Origin: Adineta ricciae | Taxonomy: Eukaryota; Rotifera; Eurotatoria; Adinetida; Adinetidae | Assembly: GCA_905250025.1 (NCBI GenBank) | Contig: CAJNOJ010000349.1 | Location: 1 to 64,000 of the forward strand | Reading direction: 5' to 3' | Length of the DNA stretch: 64,000 nucleotides | Shown here: positions 45,783 to 55,858 of the stretch, piece after piece | Layout: each line of letters starts with the position of its first letter | Position numbering within the stretch: the first letter of the stretch is position 1 | Notes under the pieces: generated by a model | Told to the model about the DNA's origin: nothing | The model's database searches: none | Seen by the model: the letters and a program-made list of their open reading frames with translations, nothing else | Translations under genes and position numbers: made by a program

Positions 45783-46436
45783 TTTACACATCGCTTTCAT
45801 CCTTGTCTCACCGTTCGATTTGCAGCAACGAAATCATTTAGGTTTTTGAAAAATGAGAGAAGACTTAAAATCTAAAGAAAAGAAAATCTTAGACACAGTA
45901 GAGCTTCTTTATACTGAGCATCATCAGGGCTTTCGTGATAAATCTCCATGGATTGAGATTACATTTGGAAAGATGTGGATCAGGATGGTTCCACCAGATT
46001 CTAACAGTCTTGATCGATTAACTATCTTTTCTTGTTCATATATTTGAGACTATGATCATGCAGGATAACCACCGATATACTACTGACTTATTTGTTGAGT
46101 TGTTGTCCAAACTACATTAAACGACAGGTCATTGATAAAGAAATAGATATCTTTTGAAAAACTATGCTATGATAAAATGCACCGAAAAATATTGTCATTT
46201 ATTCGATTTAACTAGTTTCTAGAGTGTGACTTTCAACTTTACTTCCATTCAGCGTTGGAAAAAACATGAGAAAAACAGCATATGTTCGTCTACATATTTG
46301 CCTATGACAATTATCATATACATCATCTCGAAAATCTGAATACACAGAAAAGAAAAATCTATGACGTCATTGTATGTTTTACGTCAGTTGTGAATCGTAA
46401 ATATTTTTATTTCGGCGAAATTTGTCGAGACAAAGA
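45783..46436 (+). repeat. Repeat copy 2, partner of 43738-44410
   Basis: Direct-orientation match to the end of the previous contig, up to GTCGAGACAAAG. The sequence then continues without a partner. Confidence 0.7.
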
Positions 46437-47120
46437 TATCATTGCCATGCTTTATTCTCACAATTGTGTGATGTCCGAAAAAGCATTGATGAAAAAACAC
46501 TGATGATTAACAACATTAAGTGAATGAATATTCATAAAAAAAAGATTTATGTTATTGATAAACATAAGTTTGCCATAAAATGATCAACATAATTCAATTG
46601 TTCTGATTTCTAAACCAGTTTGCTGAAGAATATGAAGCGCAAGATTCTTTTTATCATTATTAATTTATAGAAATTCAAGTTGTGATCAAAGTGATAGTTT
46701 TGTTTGCAGGGCTTGATGATGATCGATTTTAAAATTGCCAACGTATTGTTCGTTCACTGTCATCTCACTCTACTTTGAAAACGAACTCACCATCAGTGAA
46801 ATGCTTTGGTAGAAAAACGGAAGAAACAAGCGTATTGAAAAGATAACGAACATATGTTATCTTCTCTCAAAATGACGAGTAGATCTATTTGCGGAAGGTA
46901 GGTTGCCTCCTTTTTTTTGAATTGCTAGGAAATAAATTTCTACCAACTTAAAAGCAGAATTATATGAATAATCATGACAAATTATCATGTGTTATCACGG
47001 GTAATAAAATACGTAATTATAACTGGGCGTGGGTGAGTGACATTCGAAAAGTAAGACGATTTTTTTCCAATCTGTTATCAATGGGATAGATCATCAAGTG
47101 GGGATATTGTAGTGGTAGTA
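46437..47120. other. Intergenic region upstream of the defensin-like gene
   Basis: No gene was recognised. Confidence 0.35.
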
Positions 47121-47127
47121 TATATAA
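47121..47127 (+). promoter_or_regulatory. Putative TATA box of the defensin-like gene
   Basis: TATATAA lies about 80 bp upstream of a well-formed 5'-UTR donor (GTAAGT at 47205). This placement would start transcription near 47150. Confidence 0.4.
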
Positions 47128-47266
47128 CAATCAATCACTTGTAAAAATTCATATTCTATTTGGAACTTACAAGTAAAAGAAACCATCAAAACTATCAAAG
47201 AGAAGTAAGTACATACTTCAAAGTAATATATTGAAAACAATCACAAATAAGATATTCTATTTAGAA

Positions 47267-47582
47267 ATGTCAAGCTACAAGAATTTCATAGTAATTGTAC
47301 TCATCGCTGTCGTATTCATAGCAGTAGAAGCGATGAATCAATCCAATACAAGTGCAGAAAGTAGTAAGAAGAGAAACGATTTCAATTGATATCGAGTTGA
47401 ATAATGCGTGTATAGAAATGAATGTGGGCAATGATGCATCACTTGTTCGTCGTGTCTATTACTGCGATGGTACGGATCAAAAAAATCAAGCCAAATGCAG
47501 AACTTGGTGTCGGATACATGACTTTGCTTCAGGTGCTTGTATTCCTTATCACAGCAAAATACGATGTTTTTGCAGAAATTAA
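47267..47582 (+). pseudogene. CS-alpha-beta defensin-like peptide gene with a frame break between signal and mature parts
   Basis: A 60-nt GT-AG intron in the 5'UTR (47205-47264) ends two bases before ATG 47267. That ATG opens a signal peptide (SYKNFIVIVLIAVVFIAVEA) whose frame stops soon after. The next frame (47352-47582) encodes the mature region with cysteines spaced C-x10-C-x3-C-x9-C-x8-C-x-C plus one upstream Cys, the arthropod/mollusc/fungal defensin pattern. The two frames differ by one base. Either this is a disabled copy, or there is a sequencing indel. A third option is a 34-nt GT-AG segment (from the signal codons to GTGCAG) acting as an unusually short intron, which would put the frames together. 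The product would be a secreted antimicrobial peptide. Poly(A) signals AATAAA lie near 47640-47660. Confidence 0.6.
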
Positions 47583-48907
47583 CCAACGACGATCACGCAT
47601 TTTCGATTAATCCAGAATTTTAACGAAAATTTGATATGAATAAAGATTAATAATAAATAAAAGTAACAGAATGATTAACATACACTATGAATCCTTTCAT
47701 TTATACAAACATTTTCCCAAGTAAATTCATTTCCATCTGAAGTGTTTTATCTATCACATTTGAGTGCAGAGATTTGAATACAACGCAGGACAACGCTGCT
47801 TGTTTGGTTCGACTGAGAAGCAACATTGATTATTTCTAGTGTATTATAAATAAATTTTGATAATCTGAATCTTTCTTTTACAACAAGTCTTCGTGATGAT
47901 TGCCACTTAGTATTGATTTTTCTTGCTGCACTTTATTCGAGAATCTAACAAACATTTTTTTTTCACTCCAAATATTTCGCTGGTGCGTGATCGTCAGCTG
48001 TAAAAAACAAAAAAACCGACGCATATGCACAAAAAACGAGTTTACTACTGAAATCGAGCTGTGTGGCCGACCGCCTTCAAAATAATCTTTCATATTTCTC
48101 TCAATCGAGTTCGGAGATCTTGAGGGTGAAACTCACCCAAATCATTGTTGAAGCCCTTGGCATCATAAGGAAACCATTCTAGATGTGCTGGACATTGTGA
48201 AATGTAGGAATGCATTCAAAAATAGCTCCTATTCTAATGAAATATGTGCTTTAATTGAACATGGTTAAAGTACCAATTATGTGTTACGGATAACAGGTTT
48301 GAAGCATTCTACCACTGTAACAAACAGAAAATATGAGCGCAATATTAGAATCAATCAGTGTCTTCCAATCGTTTATACAGTTCACTATGTGACTCGCTGT
48401 GCCTTTTATAGAGCCCATCGGGTCCAACAACTTTTGGACCCGGATTCTAACTCTGATTATCTAGAAGTTTAAAATAAATCTTCTACCGGGTACACATCCG
48501 TCACAATCTTAAACTGGTGACTGGAGTTAAGCTCACACTGATGCTTGCAACAGAAGTCCGAGCTTTCAATGTCTATATGCGCTCTCATCCAAATTATATT
48601 AATGAACATCACAATTACGTGATTATTTTCTTCTATGGTATTCATTAACTGTAAACTACTGCAAACACACGTTCAATAAATACAAAGACAAAAAAGTCAA
48701 AGCCATGATCATTGTGTAGTTTTGGTATACATTAGGTGATCATATTTCTACGAGCTTTTGTCACGCTACTAGTTTTTTCCTCGTTCTATATAATCCTCCA
48801 TTACTTATTCGTTATTATTCTAATAAAGACAACATCGTTTTTCTCATTCTCATATAGTTAATCCTTTGAGATAAACTAGTCAGAATGCGGTGTCTGTATT
48901 GAAGACA
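47583..48907. other. Intergenic, one strong short hairpin
   Basis: No gene was recognised. GGGTCCAA, a 6-base loop and TTGGACCC form a perfect 8-bp stem near 48420-48441, of unknown meaning. Confidence 0.35.
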
Positions 48908-51900
48908 ATGATTAGAATTGAAGGTAGAGAAATATTTCAGGTTTTTGTGCTACTTTTTCTTCGGTTGACATTGACGACATGTCGGCTGAATATGGACCAT
49001 ATCCAAGAAATGGCTGGTAGCAATGTATTAGAATACGATTGTTTGGATTATCATCGTCAATATCGAACAAAGCTTGCTAATCAAGATTTATTCGATATCA
49101 CTACTGAATTGATATCATTTTGTTTTCGTCCAATGTATCAATCTAATGAAACACCAGAGACATTCGTTCACCCACTTGCTCGTCAACTTTCATTTAAAAG
49201 CGTGAGTGACATGGGCATCACTCCAGAACAACTTCTGTCATGGTCGATTCCAATGGTTGTAGTTGAACGTTATCAACTTTATTTGAGCAACTACAAGATG
49301 GCATTAATGAATGAGCATTACTACAATTGCACTCCTCCACAATTTGGTATGCGATGCCAATATTCATTTGGATCTCGTCTCAAACAAGGCATGTCATTCG
49401 AGGATCTTGTAGATGCGACATTTCGAAGTAAACAATCGTATGCAGAGTCAGAGGACGGAGTAACACTGTCAGCACCGATACCATGTTATGTTCTAATTGC
49501 ATGTCATCGAAATGGAATAGAATGGTGTCTTGATTGGCGTGAAATTTGTGATGGAATTGTGGATTGTTTTGATGAAGGCACCGATGAAGAACATTGTTTT
49601 GCATTGGAAATGAATAAATGCAAAATAGATGAATATCAATGTCACAATGGTATGTGCATTGCAGAAGATCTCTGGGATGGCGGCGAAGGTGACGCAGATT
49701 GCTTGGATCGATCTGATGAAATTCTGGATGCATCTTATTTGAATAAGTGTTATCAAGATGTGTCATTTCGATGTGAACAACACTCCTGTCGGCCAAGTAA
49801 TAGACTATTTGCATGCGGTGATAGTGACTGTGTGACAAGTTTTAAACCGTGCCATAGTGGTCGACATCACCTATTGATTAATTCGACATTACGGCAAGGT
49901 GATTTGAATGAAGAATGTTGGGTGACAATGGCCTGTTTGACTAAACTTATCAAACAAATCAACGGAAAATCATGCGATATGTGGTTAGCGAATGACTCCG
50001 CTAGTACACATCTTGCAGCGTGTCATTCTTTCTTTCAATTTCCAACGGTTGCAGTCTATTCGAGTCATGTTCGATTTTACTATAGCAATGTTCAATATCG
50101 TGACAATCTGACGAATAATTTTGTGCCTGACTACATATGTTACAACAGAGAACTTTGCGAGTTTAGTTCATTTCATCCAGGCCCTCATAATAATCTTACT
50201 TGTGTGAACGAATGGAATGAATGGCCAGAATGGTATAATTTAGTTGAGAATCCTTGGAGTCTATTAGTACGATGGGTCGAGGAAAATTTTCGCTTTTGTT
50301 TCGTCTCGAAACATTTTCTTATAAATGCAATGACAGATTCAAACTACTTCAACTTATATCAATGTTTAAACTCGTCGAAAATGATTCCTTTCCGTCGCAT
50401 CAAAGATAATTTGAACGATTGCATCGAGGGTGATGATGAATACCACCAAAATAGTTGTTCTCTAAACGACCGACATCGAATCAGATGCGGTGAAGCAAAC
50501 GAGTGTTGGTCATCGATATACAAAAAGTTTGCCTGTGAATCGAGCAACGAACGAAGCAAAGAAATTCTCCCATTTCAAAGCTTTTGTGATGGCATCCGAC
50601 AATACTTTTACCACAACTTGAACAGACAAATTCGATTCGATGAATCTGATTGTGATATCGATTCGTTATGTGACAACATCTATTCACGATGTGATGGATT
50701 TTGGGCGTGTGACGATGGACGTGATGAATGGAACTGTGATCAATTACCATGTCCATTAGGAAGTCATCCATGTATCTCTCGTCACAACTACACAGTATCA
50801 TGTCTACCTGGCGATCGTGTCAACGATAGTGTCGATGATTGCCTTGGAGCAACTGATGAACAAGAAGATTGCATCGTATTCGACTCGAACAACGGTCTTA
50901 CTCGTCTTCGATGTTTAGACAGTAACGAGTGTTTAGGATCATCACAATTCTGCAACGGTATAGTTGAATGTCCACGCTATGGAGATGACGAAAAATTCTG
51001 TGAACATCAACGGTTCACATGTCATCAAAGCGCATCGCACGAACGAAATCAACTCGAACAAATTCTTTGCAGCTTTAATGAAGACAATAAGCATAGAATT
51101 AGATTCTTTTCGGTCCACACGTCATCACCGTATCCTGCTTCAACACAGCCATATAATCACAATGATCACGCACATTTGGGCGAAACCAAAAACGACAAAG
51201 GCCAAGAAGACTTGCTGCAAGTGAACACAAATCAAACATTCACAAAAGAAGATCAACGTTGGTCACATTATTGTAATCGTGGCATAATGATTGAAAAACA
51301 GCTGAATAATCTATCATCATATGAATGTTTATGTTCAGCCAGTTATTATGGTAATCAATGTCAATATCAAAATCAACGAGTTTCTTTATCATTGAAATTA
51401 AGTTCAACCAATCGATATGAAACTTATGCAATTGTCATCTTATTAGTTGATGAACAAAACAATCAAATCACAACATTTACTCAATTTCAATACATTGCAA
51501 AACAAAGCTGCACTATGAAATGGCATGGAGTTCTTTTGTATCCAACAAGACCAAACAATATTTTAACAAATTATAGTGTTCGAATTGATGTTATTGAAAA
51601 GAATTCACTGATTTACATTGGCCATTGGTATTATTCGATTCCATTTATGTTTTTACCTGTGAATCAGTTGGGTATTGCATTGAACTTATCATCGAATGTG
51701 ATCGTAAGAAAAGCGAAATGTGATGAGAACTGTTTAGATGGAAAACAAGAATGCATCGAATACATTAATATGAAAAACAAATCATTTTGTCGATGGATAA
51801 CAGCTGAATCAAATGAAAATAAATGTTCCAGTCAATCTCTATTTATTGGTTTGACAAACAATCGTCAATCGATTTGTGTATGTCCATTGTTTCGACATGG

Positions 51901-53647
51901 ACCAAGTTGTACCTTAATGACATCACAATGTTCAATGAATCTTTGTCAAAATCAGGGTCAATGCATTGAAAATGATAATGAAAATGCATTTGGAAGAAAA
52001 TATACTTGTGTTTGCAACGACAAATATTATGGTTTAAATTGTGAATATAAAAAATGGCAATTAGATGTTGCACTTGAAGATATTGAGATTTCATCTTATC
52101 TCGTTGCACATTTTTATGCTATTTCAAATCATTCAGAACCACAAAAAACAATAATTCTTCGAAAATTAACACTCTTTCAACATATCGTAACATTTCATAT
52201 TTCAATTCCATTCCATTTAGTTTTTATTCAAATCAATCATTATGATTTTTACCTTATTTATCTTCAACATTTATCATTCAGATATACATTAACACAATTG
52301 AATTCTAAACAACAATGTCATCCGGTTAGCAATTATCTCAATTCAACAATATTAGAATTACATGAATATGAACGAATACCTTATTTTCATCGCATTTGTT
52401 TACAACATCGAAATTTGATTTGTTTTATTGATGCAATGTATTTATGTTTGTGTACAAATGATAATCATGCAAATTGTTTACGATTTCAACGAGAAATGTA
52501 CACTTCTGAAGATCATTTTCGATGTTCATTAAATGATCGATATTGTTTAAATGAAGGTCAATGTTATCAAGATCATGTTTATTGTCCATCGACAAAGATT
52601 TGTTCATGTCCAAGTTGTTTTTTTGGTCAACAATGTCAATTCTATGCGAAAGGTCTCGGTTCAACATTAGATGAAATCTTAGGATATGAATTTCTAGCAA
52701 AGAAAAATCTTGCTTCTCAACCATTTTCCATTCGATTAAGTGCTGGAATAACTTTGATTATTTTTAGTTTTGGAATAATCAATGTTATCTTATCATACAT
52801 TGCATTTTCACAACCGAAAGCACGTGAAGTTGGTTGTGGATTATATTTATTAGCATTATCGATGACTTCATTATCGACGATGATATTTTTCGTATTGAAA
52901 TTTTCATTATTATATCTTTCCTATCAAGATGTGTCCAATGTGGAATTGATTCTTACAATCAATTGTCGATGTATCGAGATTTTATTAAAATTATCGTTAT
53001 TTATTGGTAATTGGTTGAATGCTTCTATTGCAATTGAACGAAGTTATACAGCTGTTCATGGTTTATCATTCAGTAAAAGAAGTCGACAAGTTGCAAGAAA
53101 AGTTATTCCATGGGTATTTATTTGTAATATTACAATTCTCATTCCTCAAATGATTTATCTTCATGTATTTGAAGATGAAATGGAAGGAAGAAGTTGGTGT
53201 GTAATTCATTATAAATCGTGGTTAAAGAAATATACACTTGGAATGACATTTTTCAATTATTTTGGACCATTATGTATTCAAATTCTATCAACATTCGTCA
53301 TTATTATAGCCACAGCTCATCAACGATTATCATTACATGAGGATCAAAGTTTTCGAGATCAGCTGAAAATAAAGTTCATTAAATACAAACAACTTGTGAT
53401 TAGTCCAATTATTATAACAATATTAACATTACCTCATTTGATCATTTCAGTTATATTAGATTGTCGAAAATCATCTGATTTATTTAGCTTTTTTCTCAAT
53501 GGTTATTTTCTTTCATTTATTCCTGCAGCATCGATTTTTATCATATATGTCATCCCATCTCCACTTTATCGAGAACAATTCAATCTGCGTATGAAATATT
53601 TTCAACGACGAATCAGTCAATATTTGGAAAAGAGAAAATGTCGATAG
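48908..53647 (+). CDS. Giant LDLa/EGF receptor with C-terminal seven-transmembrane domain, paralogue 2 (1,579 aa)
   Basis: A single exon. I chose ATG 48908 because it begins a signal peptide (IFQVFVLLFLRLTLTTC); the frame is open a few codons further upstream but without ATG. The layout matches the gene at 19400-24229. LDLa modules lie near residues 197-225 (REICDGIVDCFDEGTDEEHC), 237-272, 587-612 (CDGFWACDDGRDEWNC) and 667-700. EGF modules lie near 937-1047 (CVCNDKYYGLNCEY) and 1206-1244 (CPSCFFGQQCQ). Seven hydrophobic helices run from about 1276 to 1560. The second half shares many short blocks with the paralogue (YYGNQCQYQNQRVSLSLKL versus YYGNRRQYQNQRISLTLKF). Probably a plasma-membrane receptor of unknown ligand; same strand as its paralogue, 25 kb away. 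Confidence 0.85.
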   Translation: MIRIEGREIFQVFVLLFLRLTLTTCRLNMDHIQEMAGSNVLEYDCLDYHRQYRTKLANQDLFDITTELISFCFRPMYQSNETPETFVHPLARQLSFKSVSDMGITPEQLLSWSIPMVVVERYQLYLSNYKMALMNEHYYNCTPPQFGMRCQYSFGSRLKQGMSFEDLVDATFRSKQSYAESEDGVTLSAPIPCYVLIACHRNGIEWCLDWREICDGIVDCFDEGTDEEHCFALEMNKCKIDEYQCHNGMCIAEDLWDGGEGDADCLDRSDEILDASYLNKCYQDVSFRCEQHSCRPSNRLFACGDSDCVTSFKPCHSGRHHLLINSTLRQGDLNEECWVTMACLTKLIKQINGKSCDMWLANDSASTHLAACHSFFQFPTVAVYSSHVRFYYSNVQYRDNLTNNFVPDYICYNRELCEFSSFHPGPHNNLTCVNEWNEWPEWYNLVENPWSLLVRWVEENFRFCFVSKHFLINAMTDSNYFNLYQCLNSSKMIPFRRIKDNLNDCIEGDDEYHQNSCSLNDRHRIRCGEANECWSSIYKKFACESSNERSKEILPFQSFCDGIRQYFYHNLNRQIRFDESDCDIDSLCDNIYSRCDGFWACDDGRDEWNCDQLPCPLGSHPCISRHNYTVSCLPGDRVNDSVDDCLGATDEQEDCIVFDSNNGLTRLRCLDSNECLGSSQFCNGIVECPRYGDDEKFCEHQRFTCHQSASHERNQLEQILCSFNEDNKHRIRFFSVHTSSPYPASTQPYNHNDHAHLGETKNDKGQEDLLQVNTNQTFTKEDQRWSHYCNRGIMIEKQLNNLSSYECLCSASYYGNQCQYQNQRVSLSLKLSSTNRYETYAIVILLVDEQNNQITTFTQFQYIAKQSCTMKWHGVLLYPTRPNNILTNYSVRIDVIEKNSLIYIGHWYYSIPFMFLPVNQLGIALNLSSNVIVRKAKCDENCLDGKQECIEYINMKNKSFCRWITAESNENKCSSQSLFIGLTNNRQSICVCPLFRHGPSCTLMTSQCSMNLCQNQGQCIENDNENAFGRKYTCVCNDKYYGLNCEYKKWQLDVALEDIEISSYLVAHFYAISNHSEPQKTIILRKLTLFQHIVTFHISIPFHLVFIQINHYDFYLIYLQHLSFRYTLTQLNSKQQCHPVSNYLNSTILELHEYERIPYFHRICLQHRNLICFIDAMYLCLCTNDNHANCLRFQREMYTSEDHFRCSLNDRYCLNEGQCYQDHVYCPSTKICSCPSCFFGQQCQFYAKGLGSTLDEILGYEFLAKKNLASQPFSIRLSAGITLIIFSFGIINVILSYIAFSQPKAREVGCGLYLLALSMTSLSTMIFFVLKFSLLYLSYQDVSNVELILTINCRCIEILLKLSLFIGNWLNASIAIERSYTAVHGLSFSKRSRQVARKVIPWVFICNITILIPQMIYLHVFEDEMEGRSWCVIHYKSWLKKYTLGMTFFNYFGPLCIQILSTFVIIIATAHQRLSLHEDQSFRDQLKIKFIKYKQLVISPIIITILTLPHLIISVILDCRKSSDLFSFFLNGYFLSFIPAASIFIIYVIPSPLYREQFNLRMKYFQRRISQYLEKRKCR

Positions 53648-54676
53648 AATGATTGACTGTGTACTTTTGAGTCATGAGTATCCAAATGTAGTGTTATTTT
53701 TGTCTATGAAATTTTATTAATTTGATAAAAGAAATGCATTATTCTCTATTATATAAACATTCAGCATCAGTATCCTTCGCTGAGAATTTTCTCATGAAGA
53801 ACTTCTCTCATTCTGATCCTCTTCATCAGTCTCATTTCGATCGAAAAAACAAAACTTTAAATCTATTAGCTTGTACTGTGTGTCACGAATTAATTTGGGA
53901 TTTACAATTTGTGAAATCTCATTCATTTGAAACACACTTCGATTTATTTACAAAAAGAATCTGATTAAAAAAAGAAAAAGTTCCTCTAGTTGACGATCCA
54001 TTGCGGCACATCAAATGAGATTTGAAGCGACATTCTCAAGCAGAAGAGAAGTCTTAACACTACACAGTTATTGAAGATATTTTCATATGAAATCACATGA
54101 TATTTGTTAATACTGGATTTAAAGAGTATCCATTAGATTCGATGCTTTTCTTTGATTCATTTCAGAGATACACACGAGTATTTTCTAGAATATCAATATA
54201 TCGCAGAGAAAAAAAGCGTTGAACATCAGATAGCGATCTATTTTGTTTTATCTTTCAAACAAATGTTTGTATTTTCGTCTAAAAACACTCCGTGTTGTTT
54301 ATGACAGAATAGAAAAATAGATCATTTTTAACCAACTGAAATATCTGTTGATCATTTTGAACTTAAGAATAGAAGATTAATTTATCTGACATTAAAGATC
54401 ATCTTTCTTTTTCAAACATTTCATTTATTGAAAAATAATTCACCTTCTTGTTTTATCAACACACATTGATCGAAGACGAAACAAAAAACGCTCTTTTTTC
54501 TAATGTAGAACGAGACGTGACAGACGCAAACGTTTCGATGTTGCCCAAAAGTATCTATAGATGATTTTGTATAGACTCGATTAACTGAAATAACTTTGAC
54601 GATAGTATTTTTTTTACAATAATTGATTATTTTTACGATTAAAGATGAGAGTGAAAATGAACACGTATTCACATTC
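53648..54676. other. Intergenic, 3' regions of convergent genes
   Basis: A short open frame at 53722-53964 lacks recognisable features. Nothing else was seen. Confidence 0.35.
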
Positions 54677-55858
54677 TTACACTTTTTCTTTGTTTTTTAC
54701 ATTGATCTCTTCAACACATCGTTGACATAAACAATCGAAGAACCATTGTTTTAAGAATTTTTGTCTGGTTTCGAAATCGTCATTAATATAAACACCATAA
54801 TTTACACATAGTTCTTCATTTTTTTGAACATTTCTCAAAAGTTTAAAAGAGAAATATCCTTCGTTTTTAATTTTAATTACATTTGGATGACATGAATGAT
54901 TGAAAAATGAAGCAGATGGATACAAAGAATATCCAAAGAATTCCTCATTTCCATTAGTTTCATCAATTGACCAAATTCCATAAACATTTGTTAAAGTTTT
55001 CCCAATAATTGAACGAATTATGGGTGGAGTAATGTACGGTTGAAGATTTTCACATGTCGAGAACTTCAAAAATTTGTAAATTTTATTTGTATAAGAATGA
55101 AGTAAATAAGGATATTTGAAAATCTTTTCAACATCATTTGATTGAAGATATGGAAATATTTGAAGTTCTAATGAAGAAGAAGATTCGCTGGATAATGATT
55201 TATATTCATTTTTATACATTTGACATAAAATTCCAATAATGTATTTTATATCCAAATATTCATTTTCATTAATTCGAGGAATGAAACCATCTAAATTTTG
55301 TCTTTGTTTTGTTTTCAATTTCGATAATTGTAATTGACAAATCATTTCAACTTCTTGCCATTTTTGAGAAATGAATAATTCGTTATTGTTACTTTGTTTC
55401 AATTCATTTTCTAATTTCAAAATCATTTCAGTTTCTTGTTCTTCTTCGTCTTTAAAGTTCATTTGACATCGATCTTTTAATATTCTGAGGAAAAGTCTTT
55501 CCACATTCAATACACTTTCTAAGTATAAATCATCGATATCTAAAGCAATGAATTTGTCCATACAAGATTGAGAACAGAAATAAAGTGCTGATGGAGAAGT
55601 TGATGTCGATGTGTTTTTTCGTGACGTTAGTTTAAATTTGAAAGTTTTTCCTTCGGAAAATTTGAAACACGATTCACACACTTGTTTCTTAAATGGTCGA
55701 GTGATAGTTGAACTCAATGGTGAAGAACATCGATGAACAATTGTACCTTGAACAAGATCAGTATTGGCAAAACAACCACGACCACCATATTTTGTTGGTT
55801 TTACGGAAAAATAAGGTGAGATGGTATTGAGAAAATCAGCATTTTCATCAGTCTTCAT
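54677..55858 (-). CDS. SMYD-like SET-domain protein (393 aa)
   Basis: A single exon from ATG 55858. The split SET domain begins with VKPTKYGGRGCFANTDLVQG (the S-adenosylmethionine-binding GxG region) near residues 19-38. A MYND-like Cys cluster is inserted at about 60-105 (VCESC...YFCSQSC) but looks incomplete. A charged insert follows. The SET core shows NHSCHPN at 320-326, then ELCVNYG near 347 and the post-SET CLCQRC near 377. These are the SAM- and lysine-channel motifs of SMYD-type methyltransferases, so it is likely to methylate a histone or non-histone lysine. The substrate cannot be predicted. Fungal Set6-like proteins share this plan. Confidence 0.85.
   Translation of the reverse strand: MKTDENADFLNTISPYFSVKPTKYGGRGCFANTDLVQGTIVHRCSSPLSSTITRPFKKQVCESCFKFSEGKTFKFKLTSRKNTSTSTSPSALYFCSQSCMDKFIALDIDDLYLESVLNVERLFLRILKDRCQMNFKDEEEQETEMILKLENELKQSNNNELFISQKWQEVEMICQLQLSKLKTKQRQNLDGFIPRINENEYLDIKYIIGILCQMYKNEYKSLSSESSSSLELQIFPYLQSNDVEKIFKYPYLLHSYTNKIYKFLKFSTCENLQPYITPPIIRSIIGKTLTNVYGIWSIDETNGNEEFFGYSLYPSASFFNHSCHPNVIKIKNEGYFSFKLLRNVQKNEELCVNYGVYINDDFETRQKFLKQWFFDCLCQRCVEEINVKNKEKV

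Noticed and set aside
48420..48441. Strong hairpin considered as a tRNA or RNA element
   Set aside because: An isolated 8-bp stem without the cloverleaf or conserved tRNA bases.
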